Shown one piece after another: positions 20,851 through 30,959 of a stretch of 64,000 nt of DNA (the stretch's first letter is position 1; each line of letters starts with the position of its first letter). Below the pieces are notes generated by a model. It did not search any database, was not told the DNA's origin, and saw only the letters and a program-made list of their open reading frames with translations. The DNA comes from Dermanyssus gallinae (lineage: Eukaryota; Arthropoda; Arachnida; Mesostigmata; Dermanyssidae), in the NCBI GenBank assembly GCA_003439945.1, contig QVRM01005493.1, positions 130,001 through 194,000 on the forward strand, given 5' to 3'. Both the position numbers and the translations under genes were made by a program.

Positions 20851-21144
20851 TTACACTACCTACAGAAGACAGTAAACTCAACGATGGCTTCGCGGAAACT
20901 TACCAAGTTACGTTTCTTCACGACAGTTGCTCCCATAATCGTCTGACATCAAACCCATGGATTTTTCTGTCTGGGGTATTTTGAAGTCCAAGTACTGCGA
21001 ATAGTATAACAATTTTAAGGGTACTTATGTCAGCTATTCAGAGCCAGTGGGGGAACATTTCAGAAAATGTTCTTTAGTTGTGAGCAAGAGCTTTATTGAC
21101 AGATTTGGCGTGATTAAAAATCGTTGCTGAATTAATGGAAAGAT

Positions 21145-21232
21145 CGGGTGTTTTATAGGGTGACACCCTGTGTAGTCAGTTACATATGTATGAATATAGG
21201 TGCACACGGGGTGTCATATAGAACAGTCATAT
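21145..21232. mobile_element. Short imperfect foldback (possible MITE remnant)
   Basis: The arms TATAGGGTGACACCCTGTGT and, inverted, TATATGACACCCCGTGTG pair around CATATG. About 35 bp pair on each side. No coding sequence is present. Confidence 0.45.
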
Positions 21233-21355
21233 TTATTTTTCGTATATTACATTATGTTTGTGGGACACATATTACAAGAGATTAGCTAAGCCAGTGTGCC
21301 TAGCGGGTATGTATTGTGACTATCACGTGTCCACCTCGTCTAGGCTAGACCGAGA

Positions 21356-21975
21356 CTACTTCAGAAGTGTGCCCCGAACGGAGGCCGCGTTTCCACGTTG
21401 TATGTCGAGATCCAGACGTTGTTTAAAAAAGGACGACGATCTGTTATCACCGGTTGACTGATCTAACAATGTGCCGACTTTGCGGATCAGCTGTCTAGTC
21501 CGAACACCAGGAGCACCCATGGTCTCAAACGCAAGTGGCCAGAATTCGTGGGGATACCCAATTGATGAGTATTTTGTTAGCTTGCTGGTCTCCGCAAGGT
21601 GAGCTGCATAACCGGCTTCGGATGCGCCGCCACCGACCATAGAAGGTGCTAAGGAGTCGGTAACGGTTGCATCCCAAACCAGCATTTTGCCTCGCTCGAA
21701 TGGTTTAAGTGTCATCCCGTCTGGACGCCTGCCGTCCTCCACGCAGAGGCCCGGGGGTTCGAGGATGCACGGACGGCCGCATAACCTGAGGGCTCTGCTG
21801 AAGGTCTCATTGATAGCGGCATGTCGAGGGCGTCGGCCTGCGCTGATGATACACGATAGGCAGTGATGTCCCAGTTTGTCGACGAGGTGACCACATTGAC
21901 ACCGATGGGCGCTAACCAGGTCTGTCCCCAGTCGTAGGCCTACTGCTATACGAATCGTCACGGGGTGTCATTAAG
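21356..21975 (-). mobile_element. Family C LINE, C-terminal domain
   Basis: A 201-codon minus frame gives the best family C C-terminus in the window. It begins with IRIAVGLRLGTDLVSAHRC. Next is a knuckle with C-x1-C...H-x3-C spacing (CQCG, LGHHCLSC), then AGRRPRHAAINETF, then ILEPPGL. A nuclease-like core follows, with RPDGMTL, LVWDATVTDSLAPS and SKLTKYSS. The pattern PD...D...K resembles PD-(D/E)XK endonucleases, used at the C-terminus of R2/R4/NeSL-type LINEs. The frame ends with LDLDIQRGNAASVRGTLL. The RT region upstream is not preserved here. Confidence 0.7.
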
Positions 21976-23480
21976 CATAACGCTTTTACTTTAGTACTTC
22001 AATTTATCGTGAGGCTCCTAAAAACATAGATAGGAAGTCGATATAACAGGTGGAACATAGTTTTTAAACATTATAGAGGACCCGCATTCCGTCAGTTCGA
22101 CACCTAAATATTTAGGTTAAAACTTGAGCCTAACGCTGAACCTTTGACGGCCGGCAGAAGATCTTGCAGATCGAAATTAGGCCGAAAGTATGGCCGAGCT
22201 TCATAATAGACAAGTGCTGTGGATCTTTTGTTCCAAAGTAGTCCTATACCATACTATGTAGTGTGCAGATGAGCTCAATAACATAACATACATCCAAGAG
22301 ATGTAAGCGTTTTGCTGCCCGTGAGCAACTGGTCCTTTTATGTGCAATGATTCGGTAAGTGTTATGCAGAAGGACCGCACCTAAGAGCAACCACTGTAGA
22401 AGTCAGTATCTCACATGCTCCGAATAATAGAAAACTGCATACAAAACTTAAAGCTTTCTAAAACGATACTGATATATTTTCCCGTAGCAGCTACTACAAA
22501 AGGGGTTTACGCGATTAGCCGACCTTCCGGGTTGTCACACTGTCGCCCCGTTTCATATGTACAAGTCCATTTCCTTCAGTTAAGCTACCCTCAGTTAATT
22601 TTGTAATAAGGCTTGGTATGTAATTATCAAATACTTGCAGGGTCGGCAATTTCCAAGGCTTTGCATATGTATTATGCATGGTAGCTACACCTTACATAAT
22701 GCACTGAAAAAGAATGTGTGTTTCTGAGGGGATACAATTTACTCTGGTTCCCGTGTGTGTGCCGGATTTCATACCTGCGGAAATCCGGGATTTAGCCCTG
22801 AGTAGTCCCAGCTAGACGTCGAGCTTATAACGGCCGTTGAAAATAAGGATTCCCGCGGGTTATTCAACGCAGGAGCTATTTTTACTACAGTACACAAGTG
22901 ACTTTACGTTTGTTACTCGATATAACTCGATATATTCGACTTGTACAAAATATCCATGCTCGTTTGTTGCATTGTTTATATTATGCACTATTTTCGTAGA
23001 TAGCTTCATAGATACAATCATAACATAGATATATTTTGTTCACTTTTCCTGTACCTCGGCCTTATGATTCATTGTATAGACACATCCTTTACACAATACG
23101 AGTCAGTGAGAGGTGCCGAGCAGCCATCATCTCTATGCATTTGGGAGTCGGTAACTGTTACCGTGAGTTACTGTGCGACTTTTTGAGCTGAAGATTGTGC
23201 CAATGCTGAGTTGCAACTTTGATAGTTCTAGGACGTATCTGAGGGCGGTAAACTTTACTCAACAAGAGTTCAAAAAGAGATGTTGAGTCACATAGAGGAA
23301 GCAAGTTCTCTGTGTTCCTTTGACGGCGAGGTGTTGCTTGATATACTTGCTCGCCGGCTGTGGACTGGCGGTGGAAACAATCCGAGTCGAACACGGTCAT
23401 CAAAACACTCCAGAACTTTTTGCAGAAATTAATATCTGCAAACCTAGCAGGTATAAGTCGCCAAAGTCCCTGCCGATGCT
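21976..23480. other. No recognisable gene
   Basis: Short AT-rich frames only, with no domain recognised. Confidence 0.4.
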
Positions 23481-23559
23481 GGGCGCCTTAATGTCTATAT
23501 AGCTCAGTACGTTTAAGCGAAAACCGCATGCTTTAGTCGCTCCGTATACACAAAATATA

Positions 23560-23720
23560 TCGTGCATGACTGTTCGGACCATCTTATGTGCTCTACTCCA
23601 GGGTACCAGCAGCTATGTGACCAGTGCCGATGCCGGTACTTCTCGCAGGCCAGCGCTAAATACCACGCAATAAACTGTCAGACGCCTCGTCAATTCCTTA
23701 ACGTGGGACGGACGCTAGCA
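23560..23720 (+). mobile_element. Family B LINE, 3' fragment (tentative)
   Basis: The frame reads HLMCSTPGYQQLCDQCRCRY then AKYHAINC, matching the family B 3' Cys-rich peptide at 46.4-46.55 kb (YLMCLNAAFREQCELCACRF, AKYHAV). Flanks are not recognisable. Confidence 0.45.
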
Positions 23721-24866
23721 TTGTATGGTGCGTCACATTTTTTTATGATATGTATATACTTTGGAGAGTGCAATTAAATTGCTAAACAAATAACAAATTA
23801 ACAGTCAATATTGTTGATCTTGTTGGTATTCGTGTTGCTCCCACAGAGACTCCGACTGGTGTTGTTATTGCGGTAGCTAGCTGTTAGTAGATACCCAACG
23901 CTAGGGATGGCGGCGTATAGCGACCAAAGGCGGTGAAGCACAGGATGGCACATACAAAAATGATTCGAAAACACTTACAATGCTACGTGACCACTATCTG
24001 CGCTCCTTCCACTGTCTGTTTGACGGTGCTACCGGTGTTCCGCTAACGCCAGCTCAGAAATAAAAAATGGGCCGTTTACTTACACTAAGTAACGGTGACC
24101 ATTTAGTACAGCTGGCCAGAACTTTTCTCAGTCAAATCATAGATGCATAACTCTTTTACGGGTTACATTGGCACAGAACTCCAGTAAACTCCAGTCGCTT
24201 GCTATGCGTTCGTTACTTCACTCTACATCAAGAGAGCTACTCGATTCATGTCGATCTATAATAAATAATAACCCGATATTTGATTATACTCTAATTCAAG
24301 AATAAACGTCCACGCTCTAAAGCTGCAAGATGGGTGCGTCTTTCATTGTACGATCTCGTCTAAGAAAAGAATTGCCAACGTTACTGCATGTGAGATAATA
24401 TCTTGTTTTGTACTGCCGAGTGTAAGAAACGCTCTAATATTAGCCGGTGGTGATCAATCTAGTTTTGATCTGAATGCCCGCTAGTTAGTCACTCAAGGTG
24501 CTATGGATGCCCTGGCAGATTATTGTTTATTAAACAACACCGATGTCATTTTTATTCTAGGGACCTGGCTTACTAGCACAATTAGTGACAGAAAGGTTTC
24601 ACTTGGTTACGGATACTCGGTGCATCGAACGGATCGAGGCGCCAGGGGTGGTGAGTGTATATTTTAATACTCAAGCAACTAAACTGTCGCCGAGTTAAGA
24701 TAGCCACAGGCTCGGAAACCGTAGCGGTAGGCTTGCACTATGGTCACGTCTTTTTTTATTTATTATAGGCAGTTATATCACTAATGCAGACACCCAAAGA
24801 AAGGCCCGTATCAAATAGTTAATAGAAGATCTAGAGTTCTGCCTTGATGCTGACTATCCTGCTTGT

Positions 24867-25214
24867 GTGGTTGGCGATTTTAACATGTCTGAAACTGGCT
24901 GGTCAGATCGGCGATTAAGTGACGCTACTAGCCTAGAGAAGGCTTTTACCAGTTTTTGCATCGCTAATGATTTACATCATTTTGTTATGCAACCCACACG
25001 GGAAAACAATATTCTGGACTTGCTTATTGTGCCTGAGGGGGAACTCGTCACCGACCCAGCAGTCCTGGCTGCCCCTATTGCTACGGATCAATGGGCTCTC
25101 ACTTTCTCGACTCTAGTCTTCTTCCCACACCTTAGAGCTTGGTGGCGGGTTCAACTTCTGGGCGGTAGGCGTTCAACTTCTTATGATTCGATCTGTATAG
25201 ATCAGCGAGCGTAA
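24867..25214 (+). pseudogene. Family D endonuclease domain remnant
   Basis: The frame carries CVVGDFNMSETGWSDRRLSD, where GDFN is the catalytic Asp/Asn motif. It continues with HHFVMQPTRENNILDLLIV, the conserved TR...LDL strand. The terminal SDH box reads ATDQ, so the catalytic His is Gln. After DQ the frame drifts into non-homologous residues. The upstream Glu region (TETWL in the family) reads LGTWL, losing the catalytic Glu. Confidence 0.75.
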
Positions 25215-25554
25215 ATTGAACAACGTTATTTGTAGATGTGTTGGCATTGAGAAGATGTCAAATATATTTGGCGATTATATAAATTTTTCATATATTTACA
25301 CTTCAGCAAAATAATAATACCAATGCCAATATGACGAGGGTTCGAAACCATGTTCGACGGTTAAAAGAGCTTATGACCGAGGATGCGACTGAGAGCATCT
25401 CAGTAAAACTTAGGAAGGCCTCGACAAGGTTGAGAATTCTTAAAAAGTCACAATTAACTTTTAAGGATGCTAAATCACTTTATCGATACGTGATAACTCG
25501 TCAATGGATGGATCAATATATTTTACCAGGCAAAGATTTACCGCTAAGTCGGTA

Positions 25555-25700
25555 ACGTGGAAAGTGACTCCCTCCCCTGCACCTCAGGGGTGCCGCAAGG
25601 ATCGTGCGTTGGCCCCCTACTCTTCAGAATATACGTCCTTGATCTCCCAACAGTGATCCAGAAGGTGTCACTCATCCCTTATTTGCGGACGATTTAAAAA
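25555..25700 (+). pseudogene. Family D RT motifs B and C
   Basis: The plus strand encodes SGVPQGSCVGPLLFRIYVLD and LPTVIQ, then after a one-base shift LFADDLKMY at 25682-25700. Both catalytic Asp are kept. The thumb sequence is largely lost after this point. Confidence 0.75.
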
Positions 25701-27259
25701 TGTACTAAGCAGTCGAGACTCCCACAGGTATTATTTAACTAGAAATTAAAAACATTGAAAACTGATGTTGTGAGCATAGTATGCAAATATCTGTGCCTAA
25801 ATGTGCCGGGGTGTCATCAGACGGCAGTTCGCCACTGTATACACTTGGTGACGATGCAATACCGGTAGTTAAACCTCTTCGTGATCTTGATGTGATTGTG
25901 ACCCTTAAATGAGGCTTCTTAGAACATACTATAGCCACCATCACTTCTGCTTAACAATTATGTAATACTATATTTAGATGATTCATTTGAAAACAATTGA
26001 TTTCTATCTGAATGTGTACAAAAGTCTAGTTAGCTAAATTTCTTTACTGCACCTAGGTCTGGACTCCTTATATGGCAAAATATATAAATGCTATTGCGAG
26101 GGTACAAGTGAAATTTACAAATCGAGTTTCAGAAAGATGTAATATTCCTCGTGAAAGCGTATCTCTTATACCAATACGTAGGTTGCACAAACAAAGTGAT
26201 CTATCGCTGTATAAAAAGTTGTGCTGTCTCGCGACTGACGAAAGCATTTTTAAATATGTAGATAATGGACTGCGAAGTGGGGTAAATGTTAGATCACTGG
26301 AAGTAGCGCGATCAGTGAAGATAAACAACACACTCTCGTGGAGAGTTCCACGAAGTTTGCAAAATCGACAGACCTTTAATACGTAATAATTATATTCCGA
26401 TTTTAAATAATTTATTAAAAACAAAATATACTTGGGCATATATGACCCTTGAATAAAGGTGCTTTTGAATTGACTGAGCTTGACTTTTATGCCGTCTTCG
26501 TTACTAATATAGACTCAAGCTTTTTCATTCCTGCACACAGCTAAAAAGATGTAGTCATTTACTTTCGTCAACGGGTGGTACGGTCGAATATACAGGTAAG
26601 CGCTACATTGGTGTATCGCAAATAAAATGTATGCATTTTATTATGGCCCTCGCTTTATTTTCAACAAGTGATTTAGTAGACGTTTGAACAGGTATTCTTG
26701 CTACGTACGCAGAGCGCGCATTTGCAAAAGGTCATATTCTCGCCAGATATAGCATGGATCTAGATAATGAATGCCGAACGTACCACCAGTATGGGAAGTC
26801 GACAAGAGGGATTTTCTTAACGGCTTGTTTCAGCAAGCCATGTGCAGCGCATTGCGGCAAATTCTGTCCTGTAATTATTATTATTCTGCTTTCCGCGATA
26901 TGCATACCGTTAGATAGGTAGCATTCGAAATTATCGGACATACTTTATGCTTGGCGTATGTACCTCCTGGCTGGCGGTGATTCAATAGAAGGCAAAAGTT
27001 GCACACAAACCAAAGCGTAATTTGCGAGATCCCGAAGAGCATATGCGAGCCGAAGGCCATTCAAAACCGTTAATTCATGGCATAAGGATATATTGACGGA
27101 TCTGCAGTTCATTTCCCTTCCATTGCTAAACACATGATTTTTTCTAAATTTGTTTAGCAAAGGAAGAGCAACGTTAAACGGATATGTATACCCTCATTCA
27201 CGCTTTATTCATACGGCAAAGCTGACCGACAATGTGCATTGACACAATAATTTCTTATA

Positions 27260-27300
27260 TCTATATATATATATTAAATTTAATTATAAAAAAGAAAATC

Positions 27301-27332
<32 letters not shown>
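27260..27332. repeat. (TA)n microsatellites
   Basis: Two (TA)n tracts (about 27260-27275 and 27303-27332) separated by an AT-rich spacer. Confidence 0.9.
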
Positions 27333-27339
<7 letters not shown>

Positions 27340-27865
27340 TTTCTTTTTTTAATCCGAAATGTTCTTGTGGTTAGTATGGTTCGTCCAAAGCCATGTTCGA
27401 TTGTGTGTTTCAAGTTTGCAACAAATTAAACGAACACATTTCGCATCGGACCCTATCTGAATGAGATAATTCATGCAGGGCAAGCCAGACTCCCACTGTC
27501 AAAGATTCAAACGACAGTCAGAATCTTGCTGTGTAGGGGGCGGATGGTGTGAGTTGTGAAGGGGTTAACGCGCCCGGCCTGCTAAAGCGCATATCGTGAC
27601 TCAGTAAAACTATTGAGATACCCAGTATTAACGCCTGAGATGAATCCCATAGGCCAGCTTCTAATTGATCTTATGAAGGTCCCAATAAAAGCAAACGTCA
27701 GTCTTTCAGAACGAGAGATTCAAATGCCTGTGTACATCGAGCCGCTGATGCCCGACAAAATGCGACGAGGATTTGGGAAAGGACGACACTATTACGGCTA
27801 TCAACTATTGCTGCTATCACTTCACAGATCAATATTATTCAGCATGTGTCTGATGCAGTATTGGT

Positions 27866-28072
27866 CAGGGGAGTAAGGTAAAGTTTTCCGGCTGACCCTC
27901 AGCCAAGATTTAACGTCCACGGAACTGTTTTCACATTGCTTCATAGACGGACCTCCATAAATACAAATGTGTAACGGTGGGGCTCGAACCCGCGCACCTA
28001 TGTGTCTCGTCCGGTTGCGAGGCGCAGACTTAAGCCACCATGCCACCGGGCTCGACAGGGGAGTAAAGTAAA
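27866..28072 (-). mobile_element. SINE-1, full-length copy with 17-bp TSD
   Basis: The unit 27883-28055 is flanked by 17-bp direct repeats (27866-27882 and 28056-28072; one mismatch in CAGGGGAGTAA(G/A)GTAAA). On the minus strand the head starts GTCGAGCCCGGTGGCATGG, with an A-box-like TGGCATGGTGG and the B box GGGTTCGAGCCCC at about 27979-27992. The body has ACATTTGTATTTATGG, then GTGGACGTTAAATCTTGGC, then GGGTCAGCC and a short A-rich end. At about 173 bp it is a typical tRNA-derived SINE. It encodes no protein and depended on a LINE for mobility. Confidence 0.92.
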
Positions 28073-28947
28073 AGGTGCTAACCTAAAACGAGATAGCGGG
28101 CGGGTGTTGGGGCAGCTGAGCAGACAAAACCCAAGACAGTACGTGACTCGATCGATTTGCCCTGCTCTTCTTTGAGCTGAAATGACCAAACTTTTAAGTC
28201 AAATTGCAGCTCATCACTTCGCATAACTAGACGTATGCAAGCACTGCGTCAGTCCTATCCAGCGGGACAGCAGTGGTTGCACATAGGTTTAAGGGGTACA
28301 TGTAACTTTAAGGGCACACGTCATACTCTAGTACTCTAGGCGTCGACTATAGAGCGGCGACTTGCCGCCTAACTAGTGTGTTAGATAAACAGGCAGACTC
28401 ACTAGCGGAAAGATAATATACGTCAGTCGAAACTAAAAAGATGAGAGATTGATATGATAGTTCAGATGTTAGTCAAACAGCGGCGGCAAAAATACTGCTC
28501 GTATGGCAACAAGAGTACACCCACCCACCATAGGCAAGGCGTTTCCAATCAGAGTCGCCAGGTGGCGCCACGTATCACGACCGCATCGAGCTGTATTCGC
28601 GCGCGACATTCGTGCTTCGGCCACTCGGAATTGCTTATCAGCACATGTCTGTTTTTCATGCAAACAACAAATGGACCCTCCACTATTACATGCTCAGCTC
28701 GCTTATTGCTAGTCGTTCCTATGCATCACCTTGCTTGTTTGTTGCGAAATAAAGGGGTGCCAATTTCGAAGCACATGTGAAACTTGCCACAACGGTTTTT
28801 TTATATGGGGATCAGCAACTGCATGTGAAGATATGTAGTGAGAATGATAATGCTGATCGTTGTCAAAATCATGGATCCAACGTAAACGGTTTGAGTGACT
28901 TTATTACAGCGTAGGTGTTACGAATATATGCGAGTTATCACAGGAAA

Positions 28948-28952
<5 letters not shown>

Positions 28953-28981
<29 letters not shown>
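28953..28981. repeat. (TA)n microsatellite
   Basis: About 14 AT units. Confidence 0.9.
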
Positions 28982-28984
<3 letters not shown>

Positions 28985-29479
28985 TACGTGCTTGCACAGA
29001 AGCACTAGAAAGACCAGTCAAATTTTCCTTTGTCGTAACAAAATTTGACGTGAGTACCTATTTTCAGACCGTTCGTTCTTATTTTTAAATTTAGCGTTCA
29101 TGTGATTAGCTCAACTCAGTCCGCTCGATTACCCTCAGTAAAGCCATTTTTAGCCAACCAGTTGAAGTCTTTGGCCACAAATGCACTCCATAAGGGATAA
29201 TAGGCAACTGATTCCAGACAAGCTACGTGCTCTAAAGCGACATTTGATTGGTGTACTATAGTTTGAAATTTTAAGGGCCACCCTTACCAGGTGGTGATAA
29301 CACAAAACGTCGGCCCACCCCGAGACCGTCCCCAGAGGTACTATCTGAGTTAGTTGCAAGACTTTTCCCGCCACAAGCGAAAAGTGGCATCTAAATTACT
29401 TTATTATCCAAGGCAAACCAAGAATATATGGCAAATATAGTGATGATCTAGATACCTATATCCAATGAGTCAGAAAGGA

Positions 29480-29880
29480 ACACAAACGATTCATGAAGGA
29501 AGAACCTTCAACAAGGAGGAAGACGACAGGCCACATGGTCCCGAACAAGAAAGAGGCCAAATACCTGCTGCTAGATAGAGGGCTTACAAGGGCGGCGTAC
29601 CAACGCATGCATTAGTATGTGACTCGGAAAGTCCATTGGGCTTTTCTGGGTCTTGTCGGACTTAAAAAAACCCGGCAGGAGGGGGGGGCGTCAGGTGCCC
29701 GAGCAAAATTCCTTGTAATGGTGGCAAAATCCACGGCCCTGCGTGCGGCTCCAATATGGGCAGACATGGCTCTACGGACAGCATTGTACGGGCAGGCTCT
29801 CAGGGCCCCGCAGCAGGCAATTATTATTAGGGTCACCCGACCATGCTGGAGCACCTCGACGTAGCCCTACTCGTTCCTCA
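29480..29880 (+). mobile_element. Family A-like (R1-type) LINE, post-RT fragment
   Basis: Plus-strand frames read HMVPNKKEAKYLLLDRGLTR, a stop, then KVHWAFLGLVGLKKTRQEGG, then FLVMVAKSTALRAAPIWADM, then QQAIIIRVTRPCWSTST. In R1-type ORF2 the thumb KYLGV..L is followed by LL..L.P..GG and then VAKS.ALYGAPIWA and RVTRAYRTVST, in the same order and spacing. Stops and a missing base between blocks show decay. Both element ends are lost. Confidence 0.7.
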
Positions 29881-30519
29881 GTTTTAAACCAAGCTGGACA
29901 ATACCCTGAGTAAATCTCATCATGTCCTATTCAGTGTACTGCAGGGCAGATGCGTCCATCTCATCGTTGTTCTGCCAGCAAGCCATACATGTATCAGCAC
30001 GTTAGTGGCGCGACTGCCGTACGTTAAAAGCAAGCCGCGTCTAGTTACTTTGTGCAACTTCCAGAGAATGAAGTGCTTTAGAGTGCTGCGGAGAGCGTCG
30101 ATCAATTATCAGGAACGAAGCTATTTCCCTGACGAGTATGTATGAATCGCACGAAGCATTTCAAACTGAGCAAATCACTATGTACGGCAGATCCCCTTGA
30201 ATGACGACTAAAGGAGACTTTGGGCTTGAATGCCGTGCCACTTCATAAAACCCTTCGCGACCATAGGACGAAAAAGGTGCGGCCCATTGCGTCTAACTTG
30301 AGAACGTTTCATAAATTTCGAAGACCGCTGGTCGTCCTTTTTTGCTTGAAATGTGTTGCAAGTGGTGACACCTGGGTACATTTTGATGACCTTCCAATCA
30401 AGTCCCACAGCTCGCAGTGGTCCGACGTTAGAGCGCCTCCAGTAAGTAACACGCCAAATGTCAGCTAGAAAGGTGAGGGCGTCACCTTCTTCTTCAGGAG
30501 TGAAATCGTGGCAATGATC

Positions 30520-30575
30520 ACAATGGCACAATGATGAAAGATGGCTGAAAACAATGGCACAATGATGAAAGATGG
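30520..30575 (+). repeat. 25-bp direct repeat, two copies
   Basis: ACAATGGCACAATGATGAAA plus 5 bp at 30520-30544 recurs exactly at 30551-30575, period 31. Confidence 0.85.
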
Positions 30576-30959
30576 ATCGGCTACAGGTTAGATACCCAAC
30601 TTTTCAATACACTCACTGAGAATAGCTTTAAAACGTCTCTTAAGCAATGATCTCTTTGCCACAACAACGCGCTAGCCCGCAAGATTGAGATCAGGAAGGC
30701 TTTTATCGCCGCATTTGGAGTCAAGTCGGTGAAGCAAGCACCTTATTCACATGATTGGGTGCCGGCGATTTCCTTCCCTGTTCGATAGTGAGCAAGTGTT
30801 TGAGGGGAAGGCGATTTGATTCACGCGAGTCGATGCTTGAAGCCCTCAAGGTTGAGCTGGGCTTCTTTGTGAAATTGGTGAAAATTACGTACAGAAAAAA
30901 AAAAGGAAAACAAATCTGTACCTCATTATTGAAACTGCAAACACTTAGCTAGGCCCCTA

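Larger units (their letters stand above)
24420..26475 (+). mobile_element. Family D LINE (CR1/Jockey-like), decayed
   Basis: Left to right: the endonuclease start (24503: MDALADYCLLNNTDVIFILG, TWL, then RTDRGARGG), the endonuclease core at 24867, a connector at 25331-25555, RT motifs B and C at 25590-25695, and a C-terminal frame at 26072-26386 with YINAIARVQVKFTNRVSERC. The 3' end is taken as the GAATAAAGGTGC stretch near 26450. The total is about 2 kb, half of a full element, so large internal parts are missing (about 117 bp of AT-rich unrelated sequence sits at 25214-25330). The order fits CR1-type LINEs. The clade is not certain. Confidence 0.75.

Noticed and set aside
26732..27160. Two adjacent minus-strand frames, almost continuous across one stop
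   Set aside because: No recognisable domain or motif, ordinary AT-rich codons, and no splice or promoter support.
30208..30531. 107-codon minus-strand frame with several Cys/His
   Set aside because: No familiar domain; the opposite strand is also open over much of the same stretch, and a direct repeat covers its start.
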